In this document: positions 1 to 8,966 of the stretch, piece by piece
How positions within the stretch are numbered: position 1 is the first letter of the stretch
How the letters are laid out: each line of letters opens with the position of its first letter
Source of the DNA: Citrobacter youngae
GTDB lineage: Bacteria; Pseudomonadota; Gammaproteobacteria; Enterobacterales; Enterobacteriaceae
Length of the DNA stretch: 64,000 bases
Assembly (NCBI RefSeq): GCF_003818115.1
Contig: NZ_RPOI01000025.1
Location: 27,802 to 91,801, forward strand
Direction: 5' to 3'
Made by a program: the position numbers and the translations under genes
Notes under the pieces: generated by a model
The model's input: only the letters and a program-made list of their open reading frames with translations
The model's database searches: none
What the model was told of the DNA's origin: nothing

Positions 1-578
1 TGCTGACCGATCTGGGGCTCACGGGCGATGAACAGGCGGAGACTAAAATTCACGGCGGGCCGGATCGCGCGTTGTGCCACTATCCGCGTGAACACTATCA
101 GCACTGGATACAAGAATTCCCTGAACAGGCGGAGTTATTTGTCGCCCCCGCCTTTGGGGAGAACCTCTCAACGCTTGGGCTGACAGAAGAGAATGTCTAT
201 ATCGGCGATATTTTCCAGTGGGGCGAGGCGTTGATTCAGGTCACGCAGCCACGTTCACCGTGTTTTAAGCTGAATTTCCATTTTGGCATTAGCGATATGG
301 CAAGTCAGATGCAGGCCTCGGGGAAGATAGGCTGGCTGTACAGTGTTATCGCGCCGGGCATGGTGTCGGCGGATGCGCCGCTGGTACTGGCATCGCGCGT
401 GAGCGATGTCAGTCTGCGGGAGGCGATTGCTATTGCCTGGCATATGCCGTTTGATGATTCGCAATATCACCGTTTACTGTCGGCTGCAGGGCTATCGAAA
501 AGCTGGACCAGAACGATGCAAAAACGCCGTTTAAGCGGCAAGATCGAGGACAATTCCCGCCGTTTGTGGGGGAAATAA
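1..578 (+). CDS. yiiM: YiiM, MOSC-domain protein (5' end cut by window)
   Basis: The reading frame is open from base 3 and begins before the window, so the N-terminus is missing. The visible part starts within the conserved KIHGGPDRAL stretch of the MOSC domain (molybdenum-cofactor sulfurase C-terminal type), followed by GENL and QPRSPC; the Cys in the latter is the family's cofactor-ligand candidate. In E. coli YiiM is about 224 residues and gives resistance to N-hydroxylated base analogues by reducing them with molybdenum cofactor. It converges on cpxA, with a REP element between. An internal TTG at 72 is not a plausible start because homology continues upstream. Confidence 0.93.
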   Translation, partial: LTDLGLTGDEQAETKIHGGPDRALCHYPREHYQHWIQEFPEQAELFVAPAFGENLSTLGLTEENVYIGDIFQWGEALIQVTQPRSPCFKLNFHFGISDMASQMQASGKIGWLYSVIAPGMVSADAPLVLASRVSDVSLREAIAIAWHMPFDDSQYHRLLSAAGLSKSWTRTMQKRRLSGKIEDNSRRLWGK

Positions 579-596
579 TTCCCCCTGTCCGTGGAG

Positions 597-627
597 GCCG
601 GATGAGGCATTACGCCGCCATCCGGCA
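597..627. repeat. REP element
   Basis: Imperfect palindrome with the GCCGGATG...CATCCGGC signature, between the convergent ends of yiiM and cpxA. Elements of this type are common outside genes in enterobacteria and may protect mRNA 3' ends. Confidence 0.85.
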
Positions 628-639
628 ACACAGAGAGAC

Positions 640-2013
640 TCAGGAACGCTTATACAACGGTAACCAAATTACCAGCCGTAAACCACCCAGCGGGCTGTCT
701 TCGGCCTTCACCCAGCCACGATGCTGCTGGATTGCGGTTTCAACAATCGCCAGACCCAGACCTGTTCCGCCAGACTCGCGATCGCGCGCCTCATCGGTAC
801 GATAGAACGGACGGAAAATCTGTTCTCTGTCTTCAGGGCTTACGCCTGGGCCGTCGTCGTCCACGGTGATGGTAATCCCGTCGATATCCACCGCGAAGCC
901 CACTTCGATCTTCGTGTGTGAATAGCGCAGGGCATTGCGCACAATGTTTTCCAGCGCACTTTCCAGTGCATTTGGGTTACCGTACAGCGGCCACGGACCC
1001 GGCGGGAAATTCACCGTGAGTGATTTACCCATCTGCTCGGCTTCAAAGGCGGCGTTATCCAGCACTTCGCCCCATAGCTGATTAGCCTTTACGGTTTCAC
1101 TGACCAGCGCGTTTTTCTGCTGATTACGTGACATCACCAGCAGGTCGTTGATCATGCTGTCCAGCCGGTGCGCTTCTGTTTCAATGCGCTCCAGCTCTTT
1201 GCTCTCACCGCTACGACGGCGCAGCAGCGCAGTCCCCAATTGCAAACGTGTTAGTGGCGTTCTCAACTCGTGAGAGATGTCCGACAGCAGGCGTTGCTGC
1301 GTGGTCATCATGCGTTCCAGCGCGGTCACCATCTGGTTAAAACTGGCACCTGCCGCCAGAAATTCCTGCGGGCCGGCTTCCAGTTCCGGATGCTGACGCA
1401 GGTTACCCTGTGCCACCTCATCCGCCGCGTTTTTCAACTTACGCGCCGGTTTCGCCAGGCTCCATGCCAGCCAAAGCAGCAGCGGTGAGCTGACGAGCAT
1501 GGTGACGATCAGCAGCAACAGTGGCCGGTCAAACAACAGGTTGATGAAATCAGACTGTGAACTGCTGGCTGGTCGAATGAGATACAGCTGGTAGTTATCT
1601 TCCCCGTCTCTGACGGAGAAAGGCCCGACCATCTCAACGCGACCGTATTTTTTCTTCTGCGGATGGTCAGCGTTATCAGCCTGACCAATAAAGTTACGAA
1701 TGATCTGCATTTCGTTGCGTTCTGCGCCGATCACACGTCCTTCTGTAGTGACAAGCAATAACCGCTGTCCTGGCGGCGCCCACTTGTCGATAGCACGGAA
1801 CAGGCGACGCCACCACATCAGATCGTTGGGTGGGTCGTTCGCCAGCTCAGCTTCAACGTGTTGCTCGATCATCAACCCCTGGCGCTGCTCGCTGTCCAGT
1901 AGCTCGGTCATCTGGCGTGAGTCGAGCTTGGGCAGCATCAGTACCAACATCAACACCAGCGCCAGCGTTAACCAGAAGATGGCAAAGATGCGTGCGGTTA
2001 AGCTTCCTATCAT
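640..2013 (-). CDS. cpxA: CpxA, envelope-stress sensor histidine kinase
   Basis: Inner-membrane sensor that phosphorylates CpxR when periplasmic or inner-membrane proteins misfold. The 457 residues match the E. coli length. The order is: first membrane segment (about 8-28), periplasmic sensor domain, second membrane segment (about 164-187), HAMP linker, dimerisation and phospho-acceptor helix with SHELRTP (His248), then the ATPase domain with N box (ENIVRNALRYS), G1 (DDGPGV) and G2 (GTGLGL). The start overlaps the end of cpxR by 4 bases (ATGA), so the two are translationally coupled. CpxP, encoded divergently, restrains CpxA in the periplasm. Confidence 0.97.
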   Translation of the reverse strand: MIGSLTARIFAIFWLTLALVLMLVLMLPKLDSRQMTELLDSEQRQGLMIEQHVEAELANDPPNDLMWWRRLFRAIDKWAPPGQRLLLVTTEGRVIGAERNEMQIIRNFIGQADNADHPQKKKYGRVEMVGPFSVRDGEDNYQLYLIRPASSSQSDFINLLFDRPLLLLIVTMLVSSPLLLWLAWSLAKPARKLKNAADEVAQGNLRQHPELEAGPQEFLAAGASFNQMVTALERMMTTQQRLLSDISHELRTPLTRLQLGTALLRRRSGESKELERIETEAHRLDSMINDLLVMSRNQQKNALVSETVKANQLWGEVLDNAAFEAEQMGKSLTVNFPPGPWPLYGNPNALESALENIVRNALRYSHTKIEVGFAVDIDGITITVDDDGPGVSPEDREQIFRPFYRTDEARDRESGGTGLGLAIVETAIQQHRGWVKAEDSPLGGLRLVIWLPLYKRS

Positions 2014-2708
2014 GAAGCGGAGACCATCAGGTAGCCGCGACCACGCAGGGTTTTAAACCAGGGGTGCCCGTCTTTCCGCTCTGGCAGCTTACGGCGCAGG
2101 TTCGAGATGTGCATGTCGATCGCGCGGTCAAACGGCGTCAGGCGTTTGCCCAGCACTTCCTGACTCAGGTGTTCACGAGAAACTACCTGGCCGAGATGCT
2201 GTGCCAGTAAATAAAGCAGGGTGAATTCGGTGCCGGTTAACTCCAGGGTTTGCCCATCAAAACTGGCTTCCTGGCGACCCGGATTCAGACTTAACGCATC
2301 CACTTCCAGCGTCGGCGAGCCATTATCGCTGGTCTGCTGTTGTTCGCTCCAGTGAGAGCGGCGCAGAATAGCGCGGATACGCGCGACCAGTTCGCGGTCA
2401 TTAAACGGTTTGGGTAAATAGTCGTCCGCGCCCAGCTCAAGGCCGAGTACGCGATCCAATTCGCTGCCGCGAGCGGTCAGCATGATTACGGGCGTCTGGT
2501 GTGTCTGGCGAAGCGCTTTCAGTGTATCGATGCCGTTTTTCTTCGGCATCATGACGTCGAGCAAAAGTAAATCGATGCTGTCATCCAGAAGCTCAAGTGC
2601 CTGCTCCCCATCATGGGCAACCAGCACATCGAAACCTTCCATTTCGAGCAACTCCTTTAACAGGGAAGTCAGCTCTCGGTCATCATCAACTAACAGGATT
2701 TTATTCAT
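2010..2708 (-). CDS. cpxR: CpxR, response regulator of the Cpx system
   Basis: OmpR/PhoB-type response regulator of 232 residues. The receiver domain has the acidic pair DDD (8-10), the phospho-acceptor Asp51 in LLLLDVMMP and the conserved Lys of LPKPF; the C-terminal half is a winged-helix DNA-binding domain ending in RGRGYLM. It activates periplasmic folding and proteolysis genes and its own operon. It is the first gene of cpxRA and faces cpxP across a 150-base region containing a CpxR box. Confidence 0.97.
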   Translation of the reverse strand: MNKILLVDDDRELTSLLKELLEMEGFDVLVAHDGEQALELLDDSIDLLLLDVMMPKKNGIDTLKALRQTHQTPVIMLTARGSELDRVLGLELGADDYLPKPFNDRELVARIRAILRRSHWSEQQQTSDNGSPTLEVDALSLNPGRQEASFDGQTLELTGTEFTLLYLLAQHLGQVVSREHLSQEVLGKRLTPFDRAIDMHISNLRRKLPERKDGHPWFKTLRGRGYLMVSAS

Positions 2709-2763
2709 TGTTTACGTACCTCCGAGGCAGAAATTACGTCATCAGGCGTCGCTAATCTATGAC

Positions 2764-2778
2764 TTTACGTTGTTTTAC
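2764..2778 (-). promoter_or_regulatory. CpxR box in the cpxR/cpxP divergent promoter
   Basis: Read on the minus strand this is GTAAA-N5-GTAAA, an exact match to the consensus CpxR site. A further GTAAA half-site lies at 2809-2813 on the plus strand. The position fits autoactivation of cpxRA and activation of cpxP by phospho-CpxR. Confidence 0.85.
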
Positions 2779-2858
2779 ACCCCCTGACGCATGTTTGCAG
2801 CCCGAATCGTAAACTGTCTCTCGTTGAATCGCGACAGAAAAGATTTTGGGAGCAAGTG

Positions 2859-3359
2859 ATGGGCAAAGTTACCGCTGCCGTCATGGCCTCAACGCTGGCA
2901 CTCAGTACTTTGAGCCATGCAGCTGAAGTCGTCACAGGCGATCACTGGCACCTGGGTGAAGGCTCCTCGCAGCGCAGCGTACAGAGCCACATGTTTGACG
3001 GTATCAGTTTAACCGAACATCAACGTCAACAGATGCGAGATTTAATGCAGCAGGCAAGACACGAACAGCCTCCTGTTAATGTTAGCGAAATGGAGACAAT
3101 GCATCGTCTTGTCACCGCAGAGAAATTTGATGAAAGCGCTGTGCGCGCTCAGGCAGAAAAAATGGCACAAGAACAGGTTGCCCGCCAGGTTGAAATAGCC
3201 AGGGTCCGCAACCAGATGTATCGCCTGTTAACGCCCGAGCAGCAAGCGGTTTTAAATGAGAAACATGAACAACGAATGGAGCAACTGCGCGACGTAGCGC
3301 ACTGGAAACAAAGCTCATCGTTAAATTTATTGAGTAGTAGCAACTCACGTTCCCAGTAG
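2859..3359 (+). CDS. cpxP: CpxP, periplasmic inhibitor and chaperone of the Cpx pathway
   Basis: Small periplasmic protein of the CpxP/Spy family that binds the CpxA sensor domain, delivers misfolded pilins to DegP and is consumed with them. It has a cleavable signal peptide ending in SHA and two LTxxQ motifs (LTEHQ and LTPEQ) in a helical body. ATG 2859 gives 166 residues, the E. coli length, and lies 6 bases after GGGAG; an in-frame GTG just before it at 2856 is too close to that site. The mRNA 3' end is the source of CpxQ sRNA. Confidence 0.95.
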   Translation: MGKVTAAVMASTLALSTLSHAAEVVTGDHWHLGEGSSQRSVQSHMFDGISLTEHQRQQMRDLMQQARHEQPPVNVSEMETMHRLVTAEKFDESAVRAQAEKMAQEQVARQVEIARVRNQMYRLLTPEQQAVLNEKHEQRMEQLRDVAHWKQSSSLNLLSSSNSRSQ

Positions 3360-3367
3360 TAACCCTG

Positions 3368-3425
3368 TTTTCCTTGCCATAGACACCATCCCTGTCTTCC
3401 CCCACATGATGTGGGGGTTTTTTTT
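3368..3425 (+). ncRNA. cpxQ: CpxQ sRNA from the cpxP 3' end
   Basis: The 3' untranslated end of cpxP matches, from memory, the Hfq-dependent CpxQ RNA of E. coli and Salmonella (about 58 nt), which RNase E releases from cpxP mRNA and which represses inner-membrane protein mRNAs. It starts with the TTTTCC processing site, carries the seed region around CCATCCCTG, and ends in the terminator. Only a variant loop base in the terminator was noticed against the remembered sequence. Confidence 0.8.
3399..3425 (+). terminator. Rho-independent terminator of cpxP/CpxQ
   Basis: Perfect 8-bp stem (CCCCCACA / TGTGGGGG) with a 3-base loop, followed by eight T. A defective near-copy occurs at 4683-4715. Confidence 0.93.
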
Positions 3426-3551
3426 GCCCAAAATTACAGCGAATTACCAAAGATAAGCAGCCACTTACAGAAGATATTTGGAGCTTATAAACGTTTTTGT
3501 TATGTGTGACTGACTGCATTTATGTAGAGCCGTGTAATCTGATAATAATGC

Positions 3552-3911
3552 TCAGCTTTTTCCTAAATCCAACACAGTACCATCATTGGTAATGATAAAG
3601 GTGTAGTAGTGATTTTTTCCATTTAAGGTGTAGCTTGCACCATACACTAACCCTTTTTCTAAATTTACCGTAAAGCAGGTTCTTGGGTAGGTGAGATGCT
3701 TAAAATCGCCGACTAATAATTTTTTATTTTCTCTACCATTAGTTGACAGAATATAGCGGTTTAACACATCGTTTTTATCAGTGGTAAAGCAAACACGATT
3801 CCCGTCTACGTAGATCGCCCGTCTTTCGCCGGACTCTGCACCCTCTCTATCTTTCCCAGGGCACCCGGCAAGAAATAAAAGCAAAGGGAGAAAAATGATC
3901 GATTTCTTCAT
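3552..3911 (-). CDS. Small lipoprotein, likely T6SS-type immunity protein
   Basis: 119 residues with a type II signal peptide (MKKS, hydrophobic core, lipobox LAGC with Cys17). The mature part of about 103 residues is rich in beta-type sequence and has two cysteines (RVCFTT and RTCFTV) that could pair in the periplasm. Its ATG overlaps the stop of the upstream effector-like pseudogene (ATGA), the usual arrangement of effector and immunity genes. It resembles, from memory, proteins annotated as putative T6SS immunity periplasmic lipoproteins. The role is inferred, not shown. Its AT-rich composition differs from its neighbours and suggests transfer. Confidence 0.75.
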   Translation of the reverse strand: MKKSIIFLPLLLFLAGCPGKDREGAESGERRAIYVDGNRVCFTTDKNDVLNRYILSTNGRENKKLLVGDFKHLTYPRTCFTVNLEKGLVYGASYTLNGKNHYYTFIITNDGTVLDLGKS

Positions 3912-4470
3912 ATCGGAAAGTCCCCTAGTACCTTTTCATATTTCTGAATTAACTCCAGCACCGGTTCCTCTGGGTCATAATCACGGTAAACATACAGATC
4001 GCTATGCCCATCAAACCCATAATGCTTTAACAACCAGTAATCGCTGACTAAGGATGCTTGCTGCTCCAGTCCGTAATCAAGTAAGTTTTCTCATTTAGGC
4101 TGTATGTATAATCAGCTGCCCATGAGAACGCTCCGCGTGTTCGCACCCACATTCCATATTGGTGCTGCCAAACATGCATCATTTCATGTAAAAAAAGATG
4201 CTGGGCATTTGGAGTTGGCTGTTTTGTTGGCATTGAGAAATCATCTTCATATTTTATTTTTCTAAACCACATTTCGCCGTTAGGCGTCATCGCCTGGCCG
4301 GGGTTTTGACTATCAAAAGGAAGATAACTTTCCAGATGAACTCAAACTTGATGGTAAAGAACGCTGAAGCCAAAGAGCGAGTTTGCAAGATTTATCTCGC
4401 CAAGCCTTAGCCTACGCAGACCTCCTTCCTGGATCGGTTTCCAGTCAATAGAATTAGGGTAATACGCCAT
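3908..4470 (-). pseudogene. Broken HExxH metallopeptidase-like effector gene (Rhs/Vgr-associated type)
   Basis: Reassembled, this is one gene of about 188 codons starting at ATG 4470 behind a GAGGGA ribosome site. Codon 43 (4342-4344) is TGA where V-W-V is expected, so a TGG to TGA change is likely. A second lesion is a one-base loss in an A run (4086-4089): restoring one A joins YTYSLNEK to NLLDYGLEQQ. The middle part holds HEMMHVWQ at residues 95-102, a zinc-metallopeptidase HExxH motif. The final frame ends in LGDFPI and its stop overlaps the lipoprotein start. Similar short proteins are often annotated as type IV secretion Rhs or vgr-related. No secretion genes are nearby. Confidence 0.78.
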
Positions 4471-4796
4471 CTTAATCCCTCAAGATATGTTGATTGAGTG
4501 TTTATCGTACACCTAAAGTAAATCAGCATTGGAAGAGTTATAGAGAGGTCTTAAAAATTCAGAATAAAACGTATTCAGGTGACGTATGGGTCATGCTGAT
4601 CCGGCTGTAAGATAGGCCGTAATGTAGATTTTTTATTAGAATAAATTTTTAATTTAAGTGTGTTATGTATTGCTACAACATTCCATCCCTGTCTTCCTTC
4701 ACATGATGTGTGGGGGCCCCAAATTTGTCACTCGGTAATTGCCTGACTGTTTTACTTCATCCGTTATACTAGCGGCATATCCTGGCAGGAGTGTTT
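4471..4796. other. AT-rich intergenic end of the accessory insertion
   Basis: No gene is visible. The region holds the promoter side of the effector pseudogene, an AT-rich stretch (about 4620-4680) and, at 4683-4710, a 28-base near-copy of the cpxP 3' end (15 plus 10 identical bases around two mismatches in three) that has lost the T tract. After 4740 the sequence is the fieF promoter region, with TTATACT near 4764. Confidence 0.7.
4683..4710 (+). repeat. Direct repeat of the CpxQ/cpxP terminator region (partial copy)
   Basis: Matches 3386-3413 with two mismatches. The two copies bracket the effector/lipoprotein insertion, so one is probably a target-site or recombination duplicate. The second copy ends in TGGGGGCCCC without a T run, so it is not expected to terminate efficiently. 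Confidence 0.8.
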
Positions 4797-5699
4797 ATGA
4801 ATCAAACCTATGGGCGGCTGGTTAGCCGGGCGGCAATCGCGGCTACCGTGATGGCATCGCTGTTACTTTTGATCAAAATTTTTGCGTGGTGGTACACCGG
4901 ATCGGTCAGTATTCTGGCTGCACTGGTGGATTCTCTGGTGGACATCGCGGCGTCGTTAACCAACCTGTTGGTGGTGCGCTATTCGCTGCAACCGGCCGAT
5001 GATGAACATACGTTCGGACACGGAAAAGCGGAATCACTGGCGGCGCTGGCGCAAAGCATGTTTATTTCCGGTTCGGCGCTGTTTTTATTCCTGACCGGGA
5101 TTCAGCATCTCATCCAACCGACGCCGATGAAAGATCCTGGCGTTGGGGTGGTGGTCACCATCATTGCGTTAGTGTGTACAATCATTCTGGTCACGTTTCA
5201 GCGCTGGGTGGTGAAACGTACGCAAAGTCAGGCTGTACGGGCAGATATGCTTCATTATCAGTCTGATGTTATGATGAACGGTGCGATTCTCGTGGCGCTT
5301 GGACTGGCCTGGTACGGTTGGCATCGTGCGGATGCCTTGTTTGCGCTCGGGATTGGCATCTATATTTTATATAGTGCATTACGCATGGGGTATGAGGCAG
5401 TGCAATCCTTGTTGGATCGCGCCTTACCCGATGAGGAACGTCAGGAAATTATTGATATAGTGACGTCATGGCCCGGTGTCAGCGGCGCTCACGATCTTCG
5501 CACGCGGCAGTCAGGGCCGACCCGCTTTATTCAGATTCATTTGGAAATGGAAGATAATCTGCCGCTCGTTCAGGCGCATTTAGTGGCTGAGCAGGTGGAG
5601 CAGGCAATTTTACGGCGTTTCCCGGGATCGGATGTGATTATTCACCAGGATCCCTGTTCAGTCGTACCCAAGGAAGGCAAGATGTTTGAGCTTTCATAA
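4797..5699 (+). CDS. fieF: FieF, cation-efflux transporter (CDF family)
   Basis: Homodimeric inner-membrane antiporter that exports Fe(II) and Zn(II) in exchange for protons. It has six predicted membrane segments and a cytoplasmic C-terminal ferredoxin-like domain. The transport-site ligands are present: Asp45 and Asp49 in LVDSLVDIA, and His/Asp of HYQSD near 153 and 157. ATG 4797 gives 300 residues, the E. coli length, and lies 5 bases after AGGAG; the upstream GTG 4791 overlaps that site and is rejected. Confidence 0.96.
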   Translation: MNQTYGRLVSRAAIAATVMASLLLLIKIFAWWYTGSVSILAALVDSLVDIAASLTNLLVVRYSLQPADDEHTFGHGKAESLAALAQSMFISGSALFLFLTGIQHLIQPTPMKDPGVGVVVTIIALVCTIILVTFQRWVVKRTQSQAVRADMLHYQSDVMMNGAILVALGLAWYGWHRADALFALGIGIYILYSALRMGYEAVQSLLDRALPDEERQEIIDIVTSWPGVSGAHDLRTRQSGPTRFIQIHLEMEDNLPLVQAHLVAEQVEQAILRRFPGSDVIIHQDPCSVVPKEGKMFELS

Positions 5700-5763
5700 T
5701 TCGTTGTAAAAAAGTGAGCCGGGCCAGCATTTTGTGTATAAATTACCACCATTTGGCCTGACC

Positions 5764-5777
5764 TGAATCAATTCAGC
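5764..5777. promoter_or_regulatory. Cra (FruR)-like operator before pfkA
   Basis: TGAATCAATTCAGC fits the Cra consensus and sits just upstream of a TATACT -10-like element (5791-5796). Cra is known to repress pfkA in E. coli; the position fits interference with RNA polymerase. Confidence 0.65.
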
Positions 5778-5883
5778 AGGAAGTGATTGTTATACTATCT
5801 GCATATTCGTTGGATCGTTTCGATATGCGGAATCGACTTCCGGCAGCAGATTTCATTTTGCATTCCAAAGTTCAGAGGTAGTC

Positions 5884-6846
5884 ATGATTAAGAAAATCGG
5901 TGTGTTGACAAGCGGCGGTGATGCGCCGGGCATGAACGCAGCAATCCGTGGTGTTGTACGTGCAGCGTTAACGGAAGGACTGGAAGTCATGGGGATCCAT
6001 GATGGCTACCTGGGTTTGTATGAAGACCGTATGGTCCAGCTTGACCGCTACAGCGTGTCCGACATGATCAACCGTGGTGGTACTTTCCTCGGTTCTGCTC
6101 GCTTCCCGGAATTCCGCGACGAAAATGTGCGTGCAGTGGCTATCGAAAATCTGAAGAAACGTGGCATCGATGCATTAGTTGTTATTGGTGGTGACGGTTC
6201 TTACATGGGTGCAAAACGCCTGACTGAAATGGGCTTCCCGTGCATCGGCTTGCCGGGCACTATCGACAACGATATTAAAGGTACTGATTACACCATCGGT
6301 TACTTCACCGCATTGGGTACCGTCGTCGAAGCGATTGACCGTCTGCGTGATACTTCTTCTTCTCACCAGCGTATCTCCATCGTTGAAGTGATGGGGCGTT
6401 ACTGCGGCGACCTGACCCTGGCTGCAGCAATTGCCGGTGGCTGTGAATTTGTCGTGGTTCCGGAAGTTGAATTTAGCCGTGATGATCTGGTTGCTGAAAT
6501 CAAAGCCGGTATCGCGAAGGGCAAAAAACACGCAATCGTCGCGATCACTGAGCACATGTGTGATGTTGATGAACTGGCACATTACATTGAGAAAGAAACG
6601 GGCCGTGAAACGCGTTCTACCGTACTGGGTCATATCCAGCGTGGTGGTTCTCCGGTTCCTTACGATCGTATTCTGGCGTCCCGTATGGGCGCATATGCTA
6701 TTGAACTGCTGCTGGCAGGTCATGGCGGTCGCTGTGTCGGTATTCAGAACGAGCAACTGGTTCACCACGACATCATCGACGCTATCGAAAACATGAAGCG
6801 TCCGTTCAAAGGTGACTGGCTGGACTGCGCGAAAAAACTGTACTGA
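5884..6846 (+). CDS. pfkA: PfkA, 6-phosphofructokinase I
   Basis: Phosphorylates fructose 6-phosphate with ATP, the committed step of glycolysis; cytoplasmic tetramer activated by ADP and inhibited by PEP. The 320 residues match E. coli. Seen are the ATP-binding [11 protein letters not shown] near the N-terminus, the GGDGSYMGA loop, the catalytic GTIDND (Asp128 counting the initiator Met) and the substrate motif MGRYCGD. It is monocistronic, preceded by a Cra-like site and followed by a BIME. Confidence 0.98.
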   Translation: MIKKIGVLTSGGDAPGMNAAIRGVVRAALTEGLEVMGIHDGYLGLYEDRMVQLDRYSVSDMINRGGTFLGSARFPEFRDENVRAVAIENLKKRGIDALVVIGGDGSYMGAKRLTEMGFPCIGLPGTIDNDIKGTDYTIGYFTALGTVVEAIDRLRDTSSSHQRISIVEVMGRYCGDLTLAAAIAGGCEFVVVPEVEFSRDDLVAEIKAGIAKGKKHAIVAITEHMCDVDELAHYIEKETGRETRSTVLGHIQRGGSPVPYDRILASRMGAYAIELLLAGHGGRCVGIQNEQLVHHDIIDAIENMKRPFKGDWLDCAKKLY

Positions 6847-6856
6847 TTGTTTTTGG

Positions 6857-6936
6857 TTGCCCGGTGGCGCTTCGCTTACCGGGCCTACAACGTGTACTCT
6901 TGTAGGCCGGATAAGGCGTAAGCCGTCATCCGGTAC
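6857..6936. repeat. BIME: two REP units after pfkA
   Basis: Unit one (6857-6889) has the CCCGGTGGCGC...ACCGGG signature and unit two (6902-6936) the GCCGGATAAGG...CATCCGG signature, in opposite orientation with a short spacer. Confidence 0.85.
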
Positions 6937-7049
6937 AACCTTCCTCATTTATTCCCCAGAGTTATAGCAAATCTTTTTTTATTCTTTAATGTTTGGATGC
7001 CTTTCTGGCACGCTTTGCTCATCACAACATCACATAAGAGAGCTGGGCG

Positions 7050-8039
7050 ATGAACAAATGGGGCGTAGGGTTAACATTATTGCTGGCATCGACCAGCGTA
7101 CTGGCAAAGGATATTCAGTTACTTAACGTATCGTATGATCCAACGCGTGAACTGTACGAGCAGTACAATAAAGCCTTCAGCGCGCACTGGAAGCAGGAAA
7201 CGGGCGACAACGTCGTGATCCGCCAGTCGCATGGTGGTTCGGGTAAACAGGCGACTTCCGTCATCAACGGCATTGAAGCCGATGTCGTGACGCTGGCACT
7301 GGCATACGACGTGGATGCCATTGCTGAACGTGGCCGTATCGATAAAAACTGGATTACGCGCCTGCCGGACAACTCCGCGCCTTACACCTCCACCATCGTG
7401 TTCCTGGTCCGCAAAGGCAACCCCAAACAAATTCATGACTGGAACGATTTGATCAAACCGGGCGTGTCAGTGATTACACCAAACCCGAAAAGCTCAGGCG
7501 GCGCACGCTGGAACTATCTGGCGGCATGGGGCTATGCCCTGCACCACAACAACAACGATCAGGCCAAAGCGCAGGACTTCGTCAAAGCACTGTTTAAAAA
7601 CGTTGAAGTGCTGGATTCCGGTGCGCGTGGTTCAACCAATACCTTCGTAGAACGCGGTATCGGTGATGTGCTGATCGCCTGGGAAAACGAAGCGCTGCTG
7701 GCAACGAACGAACTGGGTAAAGATAAATTCGAGATAGTGACGCCGAGTGAATCTATTCTCGCGGAGCCGACCGTTTCCGTCGTCGATAAAGTGGTGGAAA
7801 AGAAAGACACCAAAGCGGTGGCAGAGGCTTATCTGAAGTATCTCTACTCTCCGGAAGGTCAGGAAATTGCAGCGAAAAACTACTATCGTCCACGTGATGC
7901 AGACGTCGCGAAGAAATACGAAAATGCATTTCCGAAGCTGAAGCTGTTCACCATCGACGAAGAGTTTGGCGGCTGGACGAAAGCGCAGAAAGAGCACTTT
8001 TCTAACGGCGGTACGTTCGACCAGATCAGCAAACGCTAA
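7050..8039 (+). CDS. sbp: Sbp, periplasmic sulfate-binding protein
   Basis: Solute-binding component that delivers sulfate to the CysTWA ABC importer, encoded elsewhere. The 329 residues start with a type I signal peptide cleaved after VLA (about residue 19). The mature N-terminus [16 protein letters not shown] and the GGSGKQA loop are typical of the sulfate/thiosulfate-binding family. It stands alone, as in E. coli, and ends at a clear terminator. Confidence 0.97.
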   Translation: MNKWGVGLTLLLASTSVLAKDIQLLNVSYDPTRELYEQYNKAFSAHWKQETGDNVVIRQSHGGSGKQATSVINGIEADVVTLALAYDVDAIAERGRIDKNWITRLPDNSAPYTSTIVFLVRKGNPKQIHDWNDLIKPGVSVITPNPKSSGGARWNYLAAWGYALHHNNNDQAKAQDFVKALFKNVEVLDSGARGSTNTFVERGIGDVLIAWENEALLATNELGKDKFEIVTPSESILAEPTVSVVDKVVEKKDTKAVAEAYLKYLYSPEGQEIAAKNYYRPRDADVAKKYENAFPKLKLFTIDEEFGGWTKAQKEHFSNGGTFDQISKR

Positions 8040-8059
8040 ATAAGTCTGTGATTTACCGA

Positions 8060-8089
8060 CCCGGTGGCTTAACGCGACCGGGTTTTTTA
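8060..8089 (+). terminator. Terminator of sbp
   Basis: CCCGGT/ACCGGG stem with an 11-base loop followed by six T. Confidence 0.85.
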
Positions 8090-8143
8090 TTTGTCATCGT
8101 TTTGCGTTACTCTTGCGCCTCAATGGGATACAGGGAACGCGTA

Positions 8144-8893
8144 ATGAAAAAAGCAGGTTATCTTTTACTGGCGGTTATGGTGGTTGCCGCCGCTGCGGGC
8201 GTTGGGTACTGGAAATTTAGCGGTAACCCGGACGCGTTACGCCAGATAGTCCTTGAACAATGCCTGCCACATCAATTGCAGCAGCACGATCCCGCGCCGT
8301 GTACTGAAGTTAAACCCGATGCCGGATATGTGGTATTCAAAGACCGAAACGGTCCGCTGCAATATCTGTTGATGCCCACTTACCGTATCAATGGTACGGA
8401 AAGCCCACTGCTGTTGAAATCAGGCACGCCGAACTTTTTCTGGTTGGCCTGGCAGGCGCGCAGCTTTATGAGCCAAAAATACGGCCACGAAATCCCTGAC
8501 AAAGCGGTCTCGCTGACCATTAACTCGCGTAGCGGACGTACGCAAAATCATTTGCATATTCATATCTCCTGTCTGCGAACCGACGTCAGAACGCAACTGG
8601 ATGATAATATAGCGGAAATCAGCACTCGCTGGTTGCCATTGCCCGGCGGATTACGCGGGCATGAATATCTGGCGCGCCGCGTCACGGAAAATGAACTGGC
8701 GCAACGCAGCCCGTTTATGATGCTGGCAGAGGAGGTGCCGGATGCTCGCGAGCATATGGGCCGCTACGCCCTGGCAATGGTGCGTCAAAGCGACGAATCC
8801 TTTGTTCTGCTGGCGACCCAGAGCAATCTGCTGGCGCTCAATCTCGCCTCCGCTGAGGAAATTCAGGATCATCAATGTGATATTCTGCGTTAA
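8144..8893 (+). CDS. cdh: Cdh, CDP-diacylglycerol pyrophosphatase
   Basis: Hydrolyses CDP-diacylglycerol to CMP and phosphatidate. ATG 8144 gives 249 residues and follows CAGGGA; the frame continues upstream to 8048 but that would include the sbp terminator. An N-terminal membrane anchor (about 5-22) is followed by the catalytic domain with the NHLHIHISC motif, a HIT-like His triad. Length agrees with the E. coli protein (about 251). Confidence 0.94.
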   Translation: MKKAGYLLLAVMVVAAAAGVGYWKFSGNPDALRQIVLEQCLPHQLQQHDPAPCTEVKPDAGYVVFKDRNGPLQYLLMPTYRINGTESPLLLKSGTPNFFWLAWQARSFMSQKYGHEIPDKAVSLTINSRSGRTQNHLHIHISCLRTDVRTQLDDNIAEISTRWLPLPGGLRGHEYLARRVTENELAQRSPFMMLAEEVPDAREHMGRYALAMVRQSDESFVLLATQSNLLALNLASAEEIQDHQCDILR

Positions 8894-8966
8894 CCCCACC
8901 TAATCTGGCGTTTACTCCGCATGCCTGTCCCCGTATTCTTGTTGAAAAAAACAACAGGAGACAGGC

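Noticed and set aside
4048..4290. Free-standing 80-residue HExxH protein
   Set aside because: It is an internal fragment of one gene interrupted by a stop and a frameshift (3908-4470), not a complete small gene.
6175..6948. 257-codon minus-strand frame opposite pfkA
   Set aside because: Antisense shadow that also crosses the BIME after pfkA.
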